DNA of 64,000 bases, taken from NCBI RefSeq assembly GCF_009828585.1, contig NZ_WSRZ01000003.1, positions 1 to 64,000 of the forward strand, read 5' to 3'. The translations under genes and the position numbers were made by a program. Position 1 is the stretch's first letter, and every line of letters begins with the position of its first letter. This DNA is from Shewanella litoralis. GTDB lineage: Bacteria > Pseudomonadota > Gammaproteobacteria > Enterobacterales > Shewanellaceae. Of this stretch, positions 26,748-35,870 are shown one piece after another. The notes beneath the pieces were generated by a model. That model was not told the origin of the DNA. It did not search any database and saw nothing but the letters and a program-made list of their open reading frames with translations.

Positions 26748-27683
26748 TTACTTAACAAATTCAACGCCTAATTTGATGTCACCTTTAAGAGTGTCTAGCA
26801 TTGCATCGCGAGCGTTAGCTTCAAATGCGCTGATGTCACCGTAAGGTAATACTTTTTCTACGCCGTTTTTGCCAAGTAGGATTGGCTGTGCGAAGAATGT
26901 AGCGTGCTCACTGCCGCCGTCAACATAGGCACATTCAACCACGTTGGCTTCGCCTTGTAGACCACGAACTAATGATAAACCAAAGCGACATGCTGCTTGG
27001 CCCATTGATAATGTTGCGCTACCGCCACCGGCTTTAGCTTCAACAACTTCAGTACCTGCGTTTTGAATGCGAGTTGTCATTGCGGCAACTTCTTCATCAG
27101 TGAAAGTTACACCTTCAACCTGAGAAAGTAGTGGCAGAATAGTCACACCGCTGTGGCCGCCGATCACGTTAACTTTAACGTCAGCAACGTTTAAGCCTTT
27201 AAGCTCAGCGATAAAGGTTTCGCTACGGATAACGTCAAGTGTTGTGATACCGAACAAACGGTTTTTGTCGTACACACCAGCATTTTTCAATACTTCAGCA
27301 GCAATCGCTACCGTGGTGTTAACTGGGTTAGTAATAATACCCACTAATGCTTTAGGGCAAGTTACAGCCACTTTTTCCATTAGGTTACGTACGATACCCG
27401 CGTTGATGTTGAATAGATCTGAACGATCCATACCAGGCTTACGCGCTACACCAGCAGACATTAATACGACGTCAGCATCAACTAATGCAGCCGTTGGATC
27501 TTCACCAGCAAAACCTTTTACTTCTACGTCTGTTGGGATGTGACTTAAGTCAACCGCAACACCAGGAGTAACAGGAGCGATGTCATATAGAGACAACTTT
27601 GAGCCCGCAGGCAGTTGAGTTTTTAACAGTAAAGCTAGCGCCTGGCCGATACCACCAGCAGCACCTAATACAGCAACTTTCAT
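26748..27683 (-). CDS. mdh: Malate dehydrogenase
   Basis: NAD-dependent malate dehydrogenase of the TCA cycle, 311 residues, matching the E. coli-type enzyme. It has [21 protein letters not shown], the active-site stretch [15 protein letters not shown] with catalytic His, and [15 protein letters not shown]. The start is ATG 27683 with GGAG upstream. It is monocistronic with its own terminator. In many relatives argR is next to mdh; no argR is present here. A CRP-like half-palindrome lies 27-42 bases upstream. Confidence 0.97.
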   Translation of the reverse strand: MKVAVLGAAGGIGQALALLLKTQLPAGSKLSLYDIAPVTPGVAVDLSHIPTDVEVKGFAGEDPTAALVDADVVLMSAGVARKPGMDRSDLFNINAGIVRNLMEKVAVTCPKALVGIITNPVNTTVAIAAEVLKNAGVYDKNRLFGITTLDVIRSETFIAELKGLNVADVKVNVIGGHSGVTILPLLSQVEGVTFTDEEVAAMTTRIQNAGTEVVEAKAGGGSATLSMGQAACRFGLSLVRGLQGEANVVECAYVDGGSEHATFFAQPILLGKNGVEKVLPYGDISAFEANARDAMLDTLKGDIKLGVEFVK

Positions 27684-28168
27684 AATTATCTCCATCAATT
27701 TATGCAGTTTGTGACATTGATCTAAATTGTCGTGGCGTCACATTACTGCATCGTCACAATAATTTCAATTATACGTTAGTGGACAGTGGTAAATAAGTGA
27801 GCGCTAATAAGGTTTAAGCTGAAATTTGTGCATGAATTATGCTCAACGTCATCCGCATTATGGAGCGAAATCCCTTATCAATATCACGACTTTTGTTGGC
27901 AACTGCCAGTCATTTTATATGTATAAATATGCACCACCTGTTCGATTTACCCTGCTAGCAAAGGCACGGCAAGCCATTGCTGCTAGCGCCATGTTTACTT
28001 ACTGACGCAATCAACTCCGTCCACGCGCATGTTATACCGTGTGTTTGGTCATACACTCTTACTAAGCGGTGTCATTTTGGCGTACACTAAAGCTGCCGCG
28101 GGCAAATAAATAAAAAATTCAATAGCCACTGCCGCATTCCTCAATATCCAATTACTGACGAGAATTTC
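27684..28168. other. Intergenic region between divergent mdh and GNAT genes
   Basis: About 480 bases without a recognisable gene. It holds the mdh promoter region and, at 27920-27933, TGTATAAATATGCA, which fits the ARG-box pattern TGNATWWWWATNCA. Only one box is visible, whereas ArgR operators usually have two. Nothing else is recognised. Confidence 0.5.
27710..27725. promoter_or_regulatory. Possible CRP site upstream of mdh
   Basis: TGTGACATTGATCTAA has a perfect left CRP half-site (TGTGA), a six-base spacer and a weak right half (TCTAA against TCACA). It lies between the mdh promoter region and the start codon. The call is weak. Confidence 0.25.
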
Positions 28169-28618
28169 ATGATAATAAGAGCTGGCCAACACGCCGATTT
28201 ACACGCCTTAGTTAATTTTAATCAAGCCATGGCAATGGAAACCGAAAACCTCACCCTAGACGCTGACAAACTCACTCAAGGGGTTGAAGGTTTGCTAACA
28301 CATCCTGAGCGCGGTGTTTATTTAGTTGCAGAAATAGATGGCGAAATTGTCGGTTCGCTGATGGTGACTTACGAGTGGAGCGATTGGCGCGCCAGTAATT
28401 ATTACTGGATCCAAAGTGTGTATGTTCGTCCGCAAAACCGTCGCCAGGGTATTTATGGCAAGCTCTACCAAGCAGTTAAAGACTTTGCCGCCGCCAATGG
28501 TGGCACAGCTAGCTTCAGATTATATGTTGAACATGACAACGCCGTTGCTCAAAAAACCTATGAGTCTTTGGGCATGCAGCAAAGCCATTATTTGATGTAT
28601 GAAGAAAATACCAAGTAA
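28169..28618 (+). CDS. GNAT family N-acetyltransferase
   Basis: Acetyl-CoA-dependent N-acetyltransferase of 149 residues. The GNAT fold is clear: beta4 segment YYWIQSVYVRPQNRRQGIYGKLYQAV with the acetyl-CoA loop RRQGIYG, and a C-terminal NAVAQKTYESLGMQQSHYLMYEE. The substrate is unknown. It stands alone, divergent from mdh and convergent with the following minus-strand gene. Confidence 0.9.
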   Translation: MIIRAGQHADLHALVNFNQAMAMETENLTLDADKLTQGVEGLLTHPERGVYLVAEIDGEIVGSLMVTYEWSDWRASNYYWIQSVYVRPQNRRQGIYGKLYQAVKDFAAANGGTASFRLYVEHDNAVAQKTYESLGMQQSHYLMYEENTK

Positions 28619-28714
28619 AACGGTTGAAATATCTACCTAACAACCGGCAAAGTAAGCACTTAGTCGGTGGTTATGTTGTGTACCGAACCCGCTCTCAGGT
28701 TACCTAGATTGAAT

Positions 28715-29851
28715 TTAAGTTCTGACGCTAAAGCGCATCATCACTGGTGCGTGGTCGGTACTGTCACTGTCGCGCTCATAATCTGGGCGAACAAGATGTC
28801 TGTCGAAGGTTTGATAATCAATAATATGGGCTAAATTTTGCTGTTGAGTCGGGTTAAACTCGCTTGAGACTAAAATGTAATCAAGCACCGATCCTGTGTT
28901 GCCATAATAGTGCGTAGCTTGCCTTACAGCATGTGGTTCGTCATCAAGCAATGATGCTGATTCAAACTCATCTTGCGCCAAAGTGGCATTGCATTTAGTT
29001 GCCGCAATAAACAACTCATAACTGTCGAACAAACTGCTTTGATGTAATTCTGCCATTAATGAGGTTTCACCAAGCTTGGCTAATTGCGGGTCTTCAATGT
29101 CACTGCGAAACACCCGCAGTTGATTATTAAAGGCCGCTAACAGCTCGCTGCCTAGGGTGTCATTAAAGTCGCCCATTAACAGAAAAGGTTGCTGGGCTTG
29201 TTGGCGCCTCATGAGCATTTGATGGCATAACAATGCTGACTCACTGCCGCGCTGTAAACTTGATGCCCAACGTCCAAGCACCTGGCGTGCAACAAAGTCT
29301 GGTCCGCCTTGTAAACCGCTCTCGCTAATATCATCACGGCTTACGCCACTGCGTTTTGATTTAAGGTGAATAACATAACAATCGCACGGCCCAAATACCG
29401 GTAATTGAATGGTGGCTCGTAAAGGTTTGCGGCTAAAGGCAAAGGTATCGGCTAAGCCTAATTGAGCAATCCATTGCGGATCAGGGCTGACATTAACTGA
29501 ATCCACAATCGGGTATTTTGAAGCAATGGCCACCACAGGACTGCGATAAACATAATCGCTGATCACTTCTGGCTCATCTAAGGCCACAAAGTACTCATAG
29601 CCTAATGATTGAGTCAGTTTAGCTAAGGCATCTGGGCTAAATACTTCTTGAAAACCGATAATATCTGGCTGACTTTGATTAATAAAATCACTTAACCAGG
29701 CACACTTTTTTTGCCATTGCTTATCGCTGTAAATATTTTCAAAATCATAAAACGCATAAGGCGGTTCAATAAAGTTAAATAAGTTAATACTCACCACATT
29801 AAAGCTAAGCTCAGATGCAGTAGGCGATGATGTGTCGTTTACGTTTAACAT
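28715..29851 (-). CDS. Endonuclease/exonuclease/phosphatase family protein
   Basis: Protein of 378 residues with the EEP fold: VVSINLFNF at the first strand, the metal-binding Glu in IIGFQEVFSPDAL, LLMGDFNDTLGSELLAAF (GDFN motif), VLDYILVSSEF and SDHAPVMMRF at the C-terminus. No signal peptide is seen, so it is probably cytoplasmic. The fold covers nucleases, phosphodiesterases and lipid phosphatases; the substrate is not predictable. An AGGATT ribosome site supports the start. Confidence 0.88.
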   Translation of the reverse strand: MLNVNDTSSPTASELSFNVVSINLFNFIEPPYAFYDFENIYSDKQWQKKCAWLSDFINQSQPDIIGFQEVFSPDALAKLTQSLGYEYFVALDEPEVISDYVYRSPVVAIASKYPIVDSVNVSPDPQWIAQLGLADTFAFSRKPLRATIQLPVFGPCDCYVIHLKSKRSGVSRDDISESGLQGGPDFVARQVLGRWASSLQRGSESALLCHQMLMRRQQAQQPFLLMGDFNDTLGSELLAAFNNQLRVFRSDIEDPQLAKLGETSLMAELHQSSLFDSYELFIAATKCNATLAQDEFESASLLDDEPHAVRQATHYYGNTGSVLDYILVSSEFNPTQQQNLAHIIDYQTFDRHLVRPDYERDSDSTDHAPVMMRFSVRT

Positions 29852-30253
29852 ATGTTAATCCTAATAAAACCTCTTACTAGGATACTGATTTGCGAGTGAG
29901 AACACCATGAGTAACAAAACTCGATTTAGCTTATTAAAGGCTTATCGCGAGCCTTGTAGATTTTAATCTACAATAAATTGAACCGAATCCAAATCGCCGA
30001 CGTAAAACTTATCAATGAATGAATTAAGCCTTCTTGATTAACCAATAGTGATTAACCAATAGCGATTAACCAACAGTGATTAACCACCATTAATTAATCA
30101 CCAGGACATTCGTTGCCATTAAATCTGACCCGATTTAACCCATTTGATTTAACAACCTCCGTAAGACCCTTTGGCTTATCCCTCACCCTGATAAGCCATT
30201 TTTTTACGGCGAAATTTGCCCAACCAAAACCAAACAATACTGATAGGGGATCA
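29852..30253. other. Intergenic region with a palindrome and a 14-bp tandem repeat
   Basis: Gap of 402 bases between divergent genes. It contains the palindrome TTGTAGATT-TT-AATCTACAA (29954-29973) and a tandem array at 30036-30089. The frame open from 30113 has no start signal before 30254. No other gene is seen. Confidence 0.6.
30036..30089 (+). repeat. Tandem 14-bp repeats upstream of the CIA30 gene
   Basis: Three full and one partial copy of GATTAACCAATAGT lie head to tail (30036, 30050, 30064, 30078), differing by one or two bases. They are about 165 bases upstream of the CIA30-family gene, in the promoter region. Confidence 0.85.
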
Positions 30254-30856
30254 ATGATGTTAGCCTTTAACACTGATAAACTACTTAAATTCGGCTTGAT
30301 CAACGGCGTGATTGTCGCGGCTTTATTAATGAACCCAGCTTACAGTGCGAGTGAGGATAATATGTTATTTCGTTTTGCAGATGAGGATCATTTTGAACGT
30401 TGGCAGATCAATAATGACACCGTGATGGGCGGCGTATCGCAAAGCCAAATCAAGCAAAATCAACAACAAGACCTGTTGTTTACCGGCAATGTATCGTTAG
30501 ACAATAACGGTGGATTTGCATCGACAGAATCGCGTTTTACCCATCAAATATCTGCAGCATCATCACTCACCATTGCGGTTAAAGGTGACGGGAAGGTTTA
30601 TCAGCTGCGTTTAAAAACGCCTCAACTGTCTTATGGTGAAGCGTACGTGGCTAACTTTACCACTCAAGCAGATACATTGACTGAGCACACTTTTACCGCC
30701 GCAGATTTTACTGTCAGCTTTAGAGGACGGGTTGTAAGCAACGCGCCGGAATTAAACTTGCTAGACATCGAGCGGATTGGGTTTCTTGTGGCACAAAAAC
30801 AGCAAGGACCATTTGCAATTGAGTTACATGCTATTGAGTTTGAAAATAAACAATAA
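30254..30856 (+). CDS. CIA30 family protein
   Basis: Member of the CIA30/NDUFAF1-like family, 200 residues. A hydrophobic N-terminal stretch (residues about 12-33, ending ALLMNPAYSASE) looks like a signal peptide, so the protein is probably periplasmic. The domain starts LFRFADEDHFERWQINNDTVMGGVSQSQI and contains GGFASTESRF and FRGRVV, typical of bacterial CIA30 proteins. I start at ATG 30254 because AGGGGA precedes it. Bacterial members have no established role. It lies 34 bases before the HAD gene, probably in one operon. Confidence 0.87.
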   Translation: MMLAFNTDKLLKFGLINGVIVAALLMNPAYSASEDNMLFRFADEDHFERWQINNDTVMGGVSQSQIKQNQQQDLLFTGNVSLDNNGGFASTESRFTHQISAASSLTIAVKGDGKVYQLRLKTPQLSYGEAYVANFTTQADTLTEHTFTAADFTVSFRGRVVSNAPELNLLDIERIGFLVAQKQQGPFAIELHAIEFENKQ

Positions 30857-30890
30857 TCACCCACGTATCGCTGAATTTAAAGGCTAAACA

Positions 30891-31478
30891 TTGAAATTAC
30901 CTGTGCAAATTAAAGGCATTATTTTCGACTTAGACGGCACTCTTGTTGAGTCGAGTTTAGACTTTGAGTTAATTCGCCAACAAATCGGCTGCCCCGAGGG
31001 TATCGACCTACTCAAATATGTCGACGACCTAAACTGTCAAACCAGCCAGGCTCATGCCAATAACATTATTATTGAGCATGAATACCAAGATGCCATAACA
31101 GCCAAGCCCATCAAAGGCATGGCCGAATTAATTAGTGCTATTGAAGCTGTAAAAATGCCTACAGCCATTGTAACCCGCAACAGTCTTGCTGCCAGCACCA
31201 TGAAAGTAAAACAAAATGCCATCGCGATTGATCATGTGATAACCCGTGAAGACTACCCCGCAAAACCGGCTCCAGATGCACTATTAGCAATTGCAAACCA
31301 ATGGCAAATTGCCCCTGAGCACATTATGTATGTCGGCGACTATTTATATGATATTCAAGCCGCCAATAATGCAGGGATGGTAGCCTGTTTAATTACTCAC
31401 GGTGTTGAAAAGCGCTATCAAGACCTTGCCGATATAGTCATTGATGAGCTCAATCAACTGCTGCCTTTCATCCAGTAG
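30891..31478 (+). CDS. HAD family phosphatase
   Basis: Haloacid dehalogenase-like hydrolase of 195 residues with all four motifs: IIFDLDGTLVESS (nucleophile Asp), AIVTRNS (motif II in the TRNS form), a Lys in DYPAKPAPDAL and YVGDYLYDIQAANNAG. The cap is a small helical insertion. The start codon is TTG, with AAAGG seven bases upstream. Phosphoglycolate phosphatase-like enzymes are the closest type, but the substrate is unknown. Confidence 0.9.
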   Translation: MKLPVQIKGIIFDLDGTLVESSLDFELIRQQIGCPEGIDLLKYVDDLNCQTSQAHANNIIIEHEYQDAITAKPIKGMAELISAIEAVKMPTAIVTRNSLAASTMKVKQNAIAIDHVITREDYPAKPAPDALLAIANQWQIAPEHIMYVGDYLYDIQAANNAGMVACLITHGVEKRYQDLADIVIDELNQLLPFIQ

Positions 31479-31525
31479 TTTGGCGCCATTATCCTAGTCT
31501 GTAACATTTGAATGTGAGAATCCTT

Positions 31526-31741
31526 ATGAATCGAATTCACCCTAAAAAATTACTTCACAGCAAGTGGACCAAAGTTGAAGTGGTTAATAAACTCAAACAT
31601 TTTAGCGTTATTAAAGTGGAATATGATGAGCTACAAAATGTAACTGAATGCATTATTCGCGCAGAAATGAATGCCGCTGAATTTGCTATAGAATGGCGCG
31701 ATTTAAAAGACCCGCAGAAGTGGAAAATAGGCTGGCAATAA
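31526..31741 (+). CDS. Small Trp-rich protein (TIGR02450-like)
   Basis: A 71-residue basic protein, MNRIHPKKLLHSKWTKVE..., with the HPKKLLHSKWT start and a C-terminal EWRDLKDPQKWKIGWQ. This matches the small Trp-rich family TIGR02450 of marine gammaproteobacteria, whose function is not known. It is the last gene after the CIA30 and HAD genes and ends in a terminator. Confidence 0.82.
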   Translation: MNRIHPKKLLHSKWTKVEVVNKLKHFSVIKVEYDELQNVTECIIRAEMNAAEFAIEWRDLKDPQKWKIGWQ

Positions 31742-31770
31742 AAAAGTGACTCGCCATGAGTCACTTTTTT
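31741..31770. terminator. Bidirectional terminator
   Basis: AAAAAGTGACTC pairs with GAGTCACTTTTTT around GCCAT. It starts within the stop codon of the Trp-rich gene and can also serve the convergent Sel1 gene. Confidence 0.9.
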
Positions 31771-31816
31771 TAAACACAAAGCCTACTTAGTTAATATTGG
31801 CTTATTTAACACTTAT

Positions 31817-32701
31817 TTAATTAATGATAAATATCGAGCCTTCAAGTCTGAAAGGAATAGTCTCTAAGCCCCAGTCAGATAGCATAACATCACCTATGCG
31901 CAAGCTATCGCCCTCACTGCTACAGCCCCACATTTTAGCGCAAGTTTGCCCTGGAATATTTGAGCCCGTGCCTTTAGAAGTGTCTGGGATCATGTGATTC
32001 AATTGGGCTATATGAGAGCCAAACATGCCCTCAAAGGTATCCATTGTAACATCTAGGGTTTCCATCTCACCTTCAGGAAAAGTGACTGCGGCGGTTTGTT
32101 CTCCTGAAACGTTTTGTTCTTGCTTCAAGGTCACAACATCTTTAGAAACTAGCCCATATAGTGCATTCAAGGGCAAATCTTTAGTGGTTTCGTGCAAATA
32201 GAGTGTCTGACCATAATGTCTTGCAGCGTAATTATTCTGTTCGTAGGCACGAGTCAGGTATTTATCAGCTTTTGCCATATCTTCATTAACCATGCCGCCG
32301 CCTAAATACATCTTGCCAAGTAAGTACGAAGATTGAGAATGGCCCATTTTTGAGGTGTACTCTAAAAACTCGATGCCTTCATCAACATCCTTTAAATGGG
32401 TATCTTGTAAATACAACACTCCAGCTTTGTATTTAGCATCTAATACGTACTTACCTGCACGTCGATACCACTTTAACGCCATGTCTAAATCTTTATCTGT
32501 GCCATAACCGGCATAATAAAATTCACCTAACATTGCCATTGCAGATGAGTGACCTCGTTTAGTTAAAATACGATAAGCTTTAAAGTATTCAACACATTCT
32601 GATGTTTGACACTCTGGTAACTGACTTGCTTCACTTTTTGTTGGAGCAAAAATTAGAAAGCTGGCCAAGAGGCTAAAAATAATTATTTTATGTTGCATCA
32701 T
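31817..32701 (-). CDS. Sel1-repeat (tetratricopeptide-like) secreted protein
   Basis: Protein of 294 residues with an N-terminal signal peptide (cut near KSEASQLPE) and Sel1-like repeats of about 36 residues: AMAMLGEFYYAGYGTDKDLDMALKWYRRA, DAKYKAGVLYLQD..., SSYLLGKMYLGGGMVNEDMAKADKYLTRAYEQ (residues about 50-165). The C-terminal 120 residues, with CAKMWGCS, are not recognised. It is probably a periplasmic protein-interaction factor. An AAGGA ribosome site supports the start. Confidence 0.85.
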   Translation of the reverse strand: MMQHKIIIFSLLASFLIFAPTKSEASQLPECQTSECVEYFKAYRILTKRGHSSAMAMLGEFYYAGYGTDKDLDMALKWYRRAGKYVLDAKYKAGVLYLQDTHLKDVDEGIEFLEYTSKMGHSQSSYLLGKMYLGGGMVNEDMAKADKYLTRAYEQNNYAARHYGQTLYLHETTKDLPLNALYGLVSKDVVTLKQEQNVSGEQTAAVTFPEGEMETLDVTMDTFEGMFGSHIAQLNHMIPDTSKGTGSNIPGQTCAKMWGCSSEGDSLRIGDVMLSDWGLETIPFRLEGSIFIIN

Positions 32702-32860
32702 GCTAATTCCTTTTAATGAATGTTTTTATACTATTAGCGCTGAAGCTTAACTTGTCTATAGTATAAAAGGGTTAAAAAATAGCCACAAAAGGTATGAGTT
32801 GCAACAATAAATTAACACTACACCAGAGTTTATATGGGTTTGCTTATATTTAAAAAAATG

Positions 32861-33892
32861 TTAATTATTTGCAAATCGTGTTGCTTCAAAACGATTTAAT
32901 AGCCGATGCACGAGATAACACAGTAATAAAGTGGCAACGATGGCGACTAAAATGCTGCTTATACGGTATAAGGCACTAAAAACAAGATCATTATTTGGCT
33001 TAAGGTACTGGCCAAATAATATGCCTAAGGTGGTCATGGCGCCAAAGCCGACGCCTGAGCCGCTGGCCTCTTTAACGTGCACCTGGCTAAATAACATCAA
33101 GCCTATCCACAAAAGTGGCACGACAAAAAGTAGCATGCCAGACCAATCATAAAGCAATGCCTGCCCAACTAAGCCAAAAATTACGCCAAATAAGGTCCCT
33201 ATCGCACGCTTTCTGGCATAGCCCAGTGCCCCATTCCAATGCATGGGAAATAACAGTAATAACGTGGTGGCTTGGGCTGACATTGAATCTTGTAAATTAA
33301 ACATCTGAAACACAATAAATGACGCGGTAGCGATAGAGGCACCCAATAATGCTTCGTGGCGCATACGATTAGGCGCTTTTACCACACTGGCCATTGGCGG
33401 CCTTGGTGAAACGTCTGGCCATAATGCTGTCATCGCATAGGCAATAATCACCGAGGCGAGTGTCGCCCAAAAGTTACTGAAAATGAGGTTGTTGATGTCC
33501 ATACCCGGATAACTGGCAAAATGCAGCATAATGCTTAAGCTAATCACGCCATTGGCACCGAACAAAAATAAACTGCCACGTGACATGGCGGCAAACCGAT
33601 ACAAAAACAATAAAAAAACGATGGGTAACATAACCCCAGGATGACCGCCAAATAAGCCACCGAGAATACCGACTTCAAGCCCCGCCATAACCGACGAAGC
33701 CAACAGTTGTCGCATGGCATGAGCGTTCATTACCGGAACTAATCCAAGTAATAACATCGGCGTGACGGTAAAAAACACACCATAATTTAGGTCGAATAAT
33801 TTGCAAATCGCCAAGCCCAGTGTGGCACCGGTAGCAATGCGCAAACATTGGCGTAAATCATTGGTAGTTAACGGACTATGACGTAATAACAT
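32861..33892 (-). CDS. DUF2955 / FUSC-like membrane protein
   Basis: Membrane protein of about 343 residues with around 10 predicted helices. The N-terminal half (QCLRIATGATLGLAICKLFDLNYGVFFTVTPMLLLGL) resembles aromatic-acid-exporter FUSC domains; the second half repeats the arrangement (ALLGASIATASFIVF...). The ATG at 33892 has AAGG seven bases upstream; a GTG at 33916 lacks one. The gene follows a HlyD-type adaptor and a MarR repressor, so it is the inner-membrane part of an efflux system for small organic compounds, analogous to AaeAB. Confidence 0.82.
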   Translation of the reverse strand: MLLRHSPLTTNDLRQCLRIATGATLGLAICKLFDLNYGVFFTVTPMLLLGLVPVMNAHAMRQLLASSVMAGLEVGILGGLFGGHPGVMLPIVFLLFLYRFAAMSRGSLFLFGANGVISLSIMLHFASYPGMDINNLIFSNFWATLASVIIAYAMTALWPDVSPRPPMASVVKAPNRMRHEALLGASIATASFIVFQMFNLQDSMSAQATTLLLLFPMHWNGALGYARKRAIGTLFGVIFGLVGQALLYDWSGMLLFVVPLLWIGLMLFSQVHVKEASGSGVGFGAMTTLGILFGQYLKPNNDLVFSALYRISSILVAIVATLLLCYLVHRLLNRFEATRFANN

Positions 33893-34007
33893 CGGCATAC
33901 CTTCAGGATACGTCACGACAAACTCTAGGTTTGCCGCGACTTTAGTGGCGCAATAAGGCGAGTAACAACATCGATATTTTGATCGGGATTAATAACTTGG
34001 CTCGGGA

Positions 34008-35078
34008 TTAATATATATAGTGCAGCACGCTAATCAGCTTAATCTGTACTTTTGCTAAAAAACCTAGCACCACATTATTAGGGACTAATTGCACAGTGGC
34101 GCGCGCACCGGCGGGTAAGGTATTAACCACTTGATGATCCAGAGCTAAATGCAAACGTAAACGCTGAGCATCACGCACCCAGCGCGCCGACGCCTCTGGC
34201 GTGGCTAAACGCCCATTCGCATCAAACTGCCCGGCACTCACTCCAGCATCGACATTGCTGACTTTGGCTTGATATAAACGCCCTGGTTGACCGTCAAAAG
34301 TAATAAAAGCGGTAGATTGAGACTCTATTCCTCTTAAACTTTTTTCTCTAAAGTCGGCAATAATATCGACCTTTTCAGATACCACTGCGAGCAATGGCTG
34401 ACCAACAGTGGCAAAACTGCCGACTTCTAGTTGTAGATTAGTGACCACCCCATTTTGATCGGCGCGCACCTGGGTGTATGACAGATTTAACTCGGCCTGA
34501 GCGAGACGATTCTGAGCTTGGCGCATTTTTAAATTCTCTGCACCATCACGCCCACGACTCACCACCAATTGACTTAGACGCGCATTGGCTGCCATTAAGT
34601 TAGCTTCTGCTGTTGAGGCGTCACTTTGTGCTTGATCGGCTAATTGCTGCGATACACCACGGCTTGCATAAAGTGCATCAAGCCGTTTTGCCTCACTGCG
34701 TTTTTGCTGTGCACTACTTTGCTTAGCGTTAACATCGGCTTGAGCAGCTAATATCTCAGCATCGAGCTCAGCATTGTCTTGTTTGGCTTGCTCTAAGGCT
34801 AAATTGGCTTGCTCAACAGCCAGTTCATATGGCGCGGAATCGATACTAAATAACACATCACCTTTAGCGACCACTTGATTGTTTGCCACGGCTATAGAGG
34901 CAATTTTACCGCTGACTTGCGGGGTGACTTTGGTCACCATACGAGTTGCCATTGCCTGTGGGGTCATTGGCATCATAGCGTCGGCAAACATAAAATAGCC
35001 AAACACTGATACAAACAGAAATATGGATATTTTAACGAGTCGTGCAAATTGTTGATCTGGGGTCATATACTTTCTCAT
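34008..35078 (-). CDS. HlyD/EmrA-family periplasmic adaptor
   Basis: Membrane-fusion protein of 356 residues: one N-terminal membrane anchor (about 14-34), a biotinyl-lipoyl-like half GKIASIAVANNQVVAKGDVLFSIDSAPYELAVEQA, a long coiled-coil hairpin (about 75-200), the second half SYTQVRADQNGVVTNLQLEVGSFATVGQPLLAVV and a beta-barrel. It links the DUF2955 pump to the outer side of the inner membrane or an outer-membrane channel not encoded here. It lies 21 bases after marR and is probably derepressed by the same inducer. Confidence 0.9.
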   Translation of the reverse strand: MRKYMTPDQQFARLVKISIFLFVSVFGYFMFADAMMPMTPQAMATRMVTKVTPQVSGKIASIAVANNQVVAKGDVLFSIDSAPYELAVEQANLALEQAKQDNAELDAEILAAQADVNAKQSSAQQKRSEAKRLDALYASRGVSQQLADQAQSDASTAEANLMAANARLSQLVVSRGRDGAENLKMRQAQNRLAQAELNLSYTQVRADQNGVVTNLQLEVGSFATVGQPLLAVVSEKVDIIADFREKSLRGIESQSTAFITFDGQPGRLYQAKVSNVDAGVSAGQFDANGRLATPEASARWVRDAQRLRLHLALDHQVVNTLPAGARATVQLVPNNVVLGFLAKVQIKLISVLHYIY

Positions 35079-35099
35079 TACTCACTTTTGCCTATGCAG

Positions 35100-35564
35100 C
35101 TACGCAGAGGTTTTATCTAATGTTGCCAGTGCGTTCTCGCTGATTTGACTCATAATATTTTCAAAGTCATTGAGCTGTTGCTGGCTAATGCCTGCTAATA
35201 AATTACGTCGCACTAACATGATTTTACTTTCCATCTGTTTAAGCATCTCAATCCCATCTGGGGTTAAGCTAACAATGCGTGCCCGTTTATCTTTTTCGCA
35301 ACAACGGCGCTGCACATAGCCCTGTTCTTCTAATTGATTAAGGGTGCGCATTAACGATGGCAATTCAATTTCTAACGCATCTGCAAGCACCTTTTGGCTG
35401 ACGTTGTCGCCTAAGCGCAGTAATTTCCACAATGCTGTCCAGCGCGGATGAGTGAGACCTAGCGGGATTAATTCTGCATCCGCAGCCGTGCGCCATAAAC
35501 GGTGCAATCGACCTAAATTTTCAGCAAGAGACAGTTCTTTTAATCTTTCTAATTCTGGGGACAT
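35100..35564 (-). CDS. MarR-family transcriptional regulator
   Basis: Winged-helix repressor of 154 residues with NVSQKVLADALEIELPSLMRTLNQLEEQGYVQRR as the recognition region and KDKRARIVSLTPDG as the wing. I place the start at ATG 35564 with AGGTG upstream; a GTG three codons earlier opens the frame. It is the first gene of marR-hlyD-DUF2955. Two copies of AGTTAGCRTGCTAAG just upstream are the likely operator for autoregulation. The ligand is probably an aromatic acid or similar compound. Confidence 0.92.
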   Translation of the reverse strand: MSPELERLKELSLAENLGRLHRLWRTAADAELIPLGLTHPRWTALWKLLRLGDNVSQKVLADALEIELPSLMRTLNQLEEQGYVQRRCCEKDKRARIVSLTPDGIEMLKQMESKIMLVRRNLLAGISQQQLNDFENIMSQISENALATLDKTSA

Positions 35565-35579
35565 GAGATGCACCTACTT

Positions 35580-35619
35580 AGTTAGCGTGCTAAGCATTAT
35601 AACTAGTTAGCATGCTAAG
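35580..35619. promoter_or_regulatory. Two-copy operator of the MarR operon
   Basis: AGTTAGCGTGCTAAG (35580-35594) and AGTTAGCATGCTAAG (35605-35619) are near-identical and internally palindromic (TTAGC-RT-GCTAA). They lie 16-55 bases before the marR start, spaced 25 bases centre to centre. Confidence 0.75.
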
Positions 35620-35680
35620 TAAATAACCTTATCGAATAAGATAAACCGCGTTGAAATAACAGAGTAAGCTTAATAGTGAT

Positions 35681-35710
35681 GTCATTTAGACATTTAAATG
35701 TCTAAATGAC
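35681..35710. promoter_or_regulatory. Double NorR-type box (perfect 30-bp palindrome)
   Basis: The palindrome contains GTCATTTAGAC (35681-35691) and GTCTAAATGAC (35700-35710). Both fit the NorR core GT-N7-AC. With the third site at 35860 there are three boxes upstream of norR, the number needed for NorR-dependent activation in E. coli, though here the third is distant. Confidence 0.55.
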
Positions 35711-35791
35711 GCATTTGGATACGGTGATTTAGACACTGAAACAAGCCGGCGGATTGGCATAACACTAGACTCAATTAACTCAAGTAAACAA

Positions 35792-35815
35792 AAAAAGGGC
35801 CTTGATGACCTTTTT
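35792..35815 (+). terminator. Possible terminator upstream of norR
   Basis: AAAAAGG pairs with CCTTTTT around a 10-base loop. The stem is only seven pairs and A/T-rich, so it is a weak terminator or attenuator in the norR leader. Confidence 0.35.
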
Positions 35816-35859
35816 GTGATCGACGTAACCTCTTTGTTCTTGTTGTTAGATTCACATTT

Positions 35860-35870
35860 GTCATAATGAC
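35860..35870. promoter_or_regulatory. Third NorR-type box, next to norR
   Basis: GTCATAATGAC, within TTGTCATAATGACAA, fits GT-N7-AC and lies 28 bases before the norR start codon, a position suited to autorepression. Confidence 0.5.

Noticed and set aside
27920-27933. ARG box TGTATAAATATGCA between mdh and the GNAT gene
   Set aside because: It fits the consensus, but only one box is present, and argR, which often neighbours mdh, is absent; a chance match in AT-rich DNA is likely.
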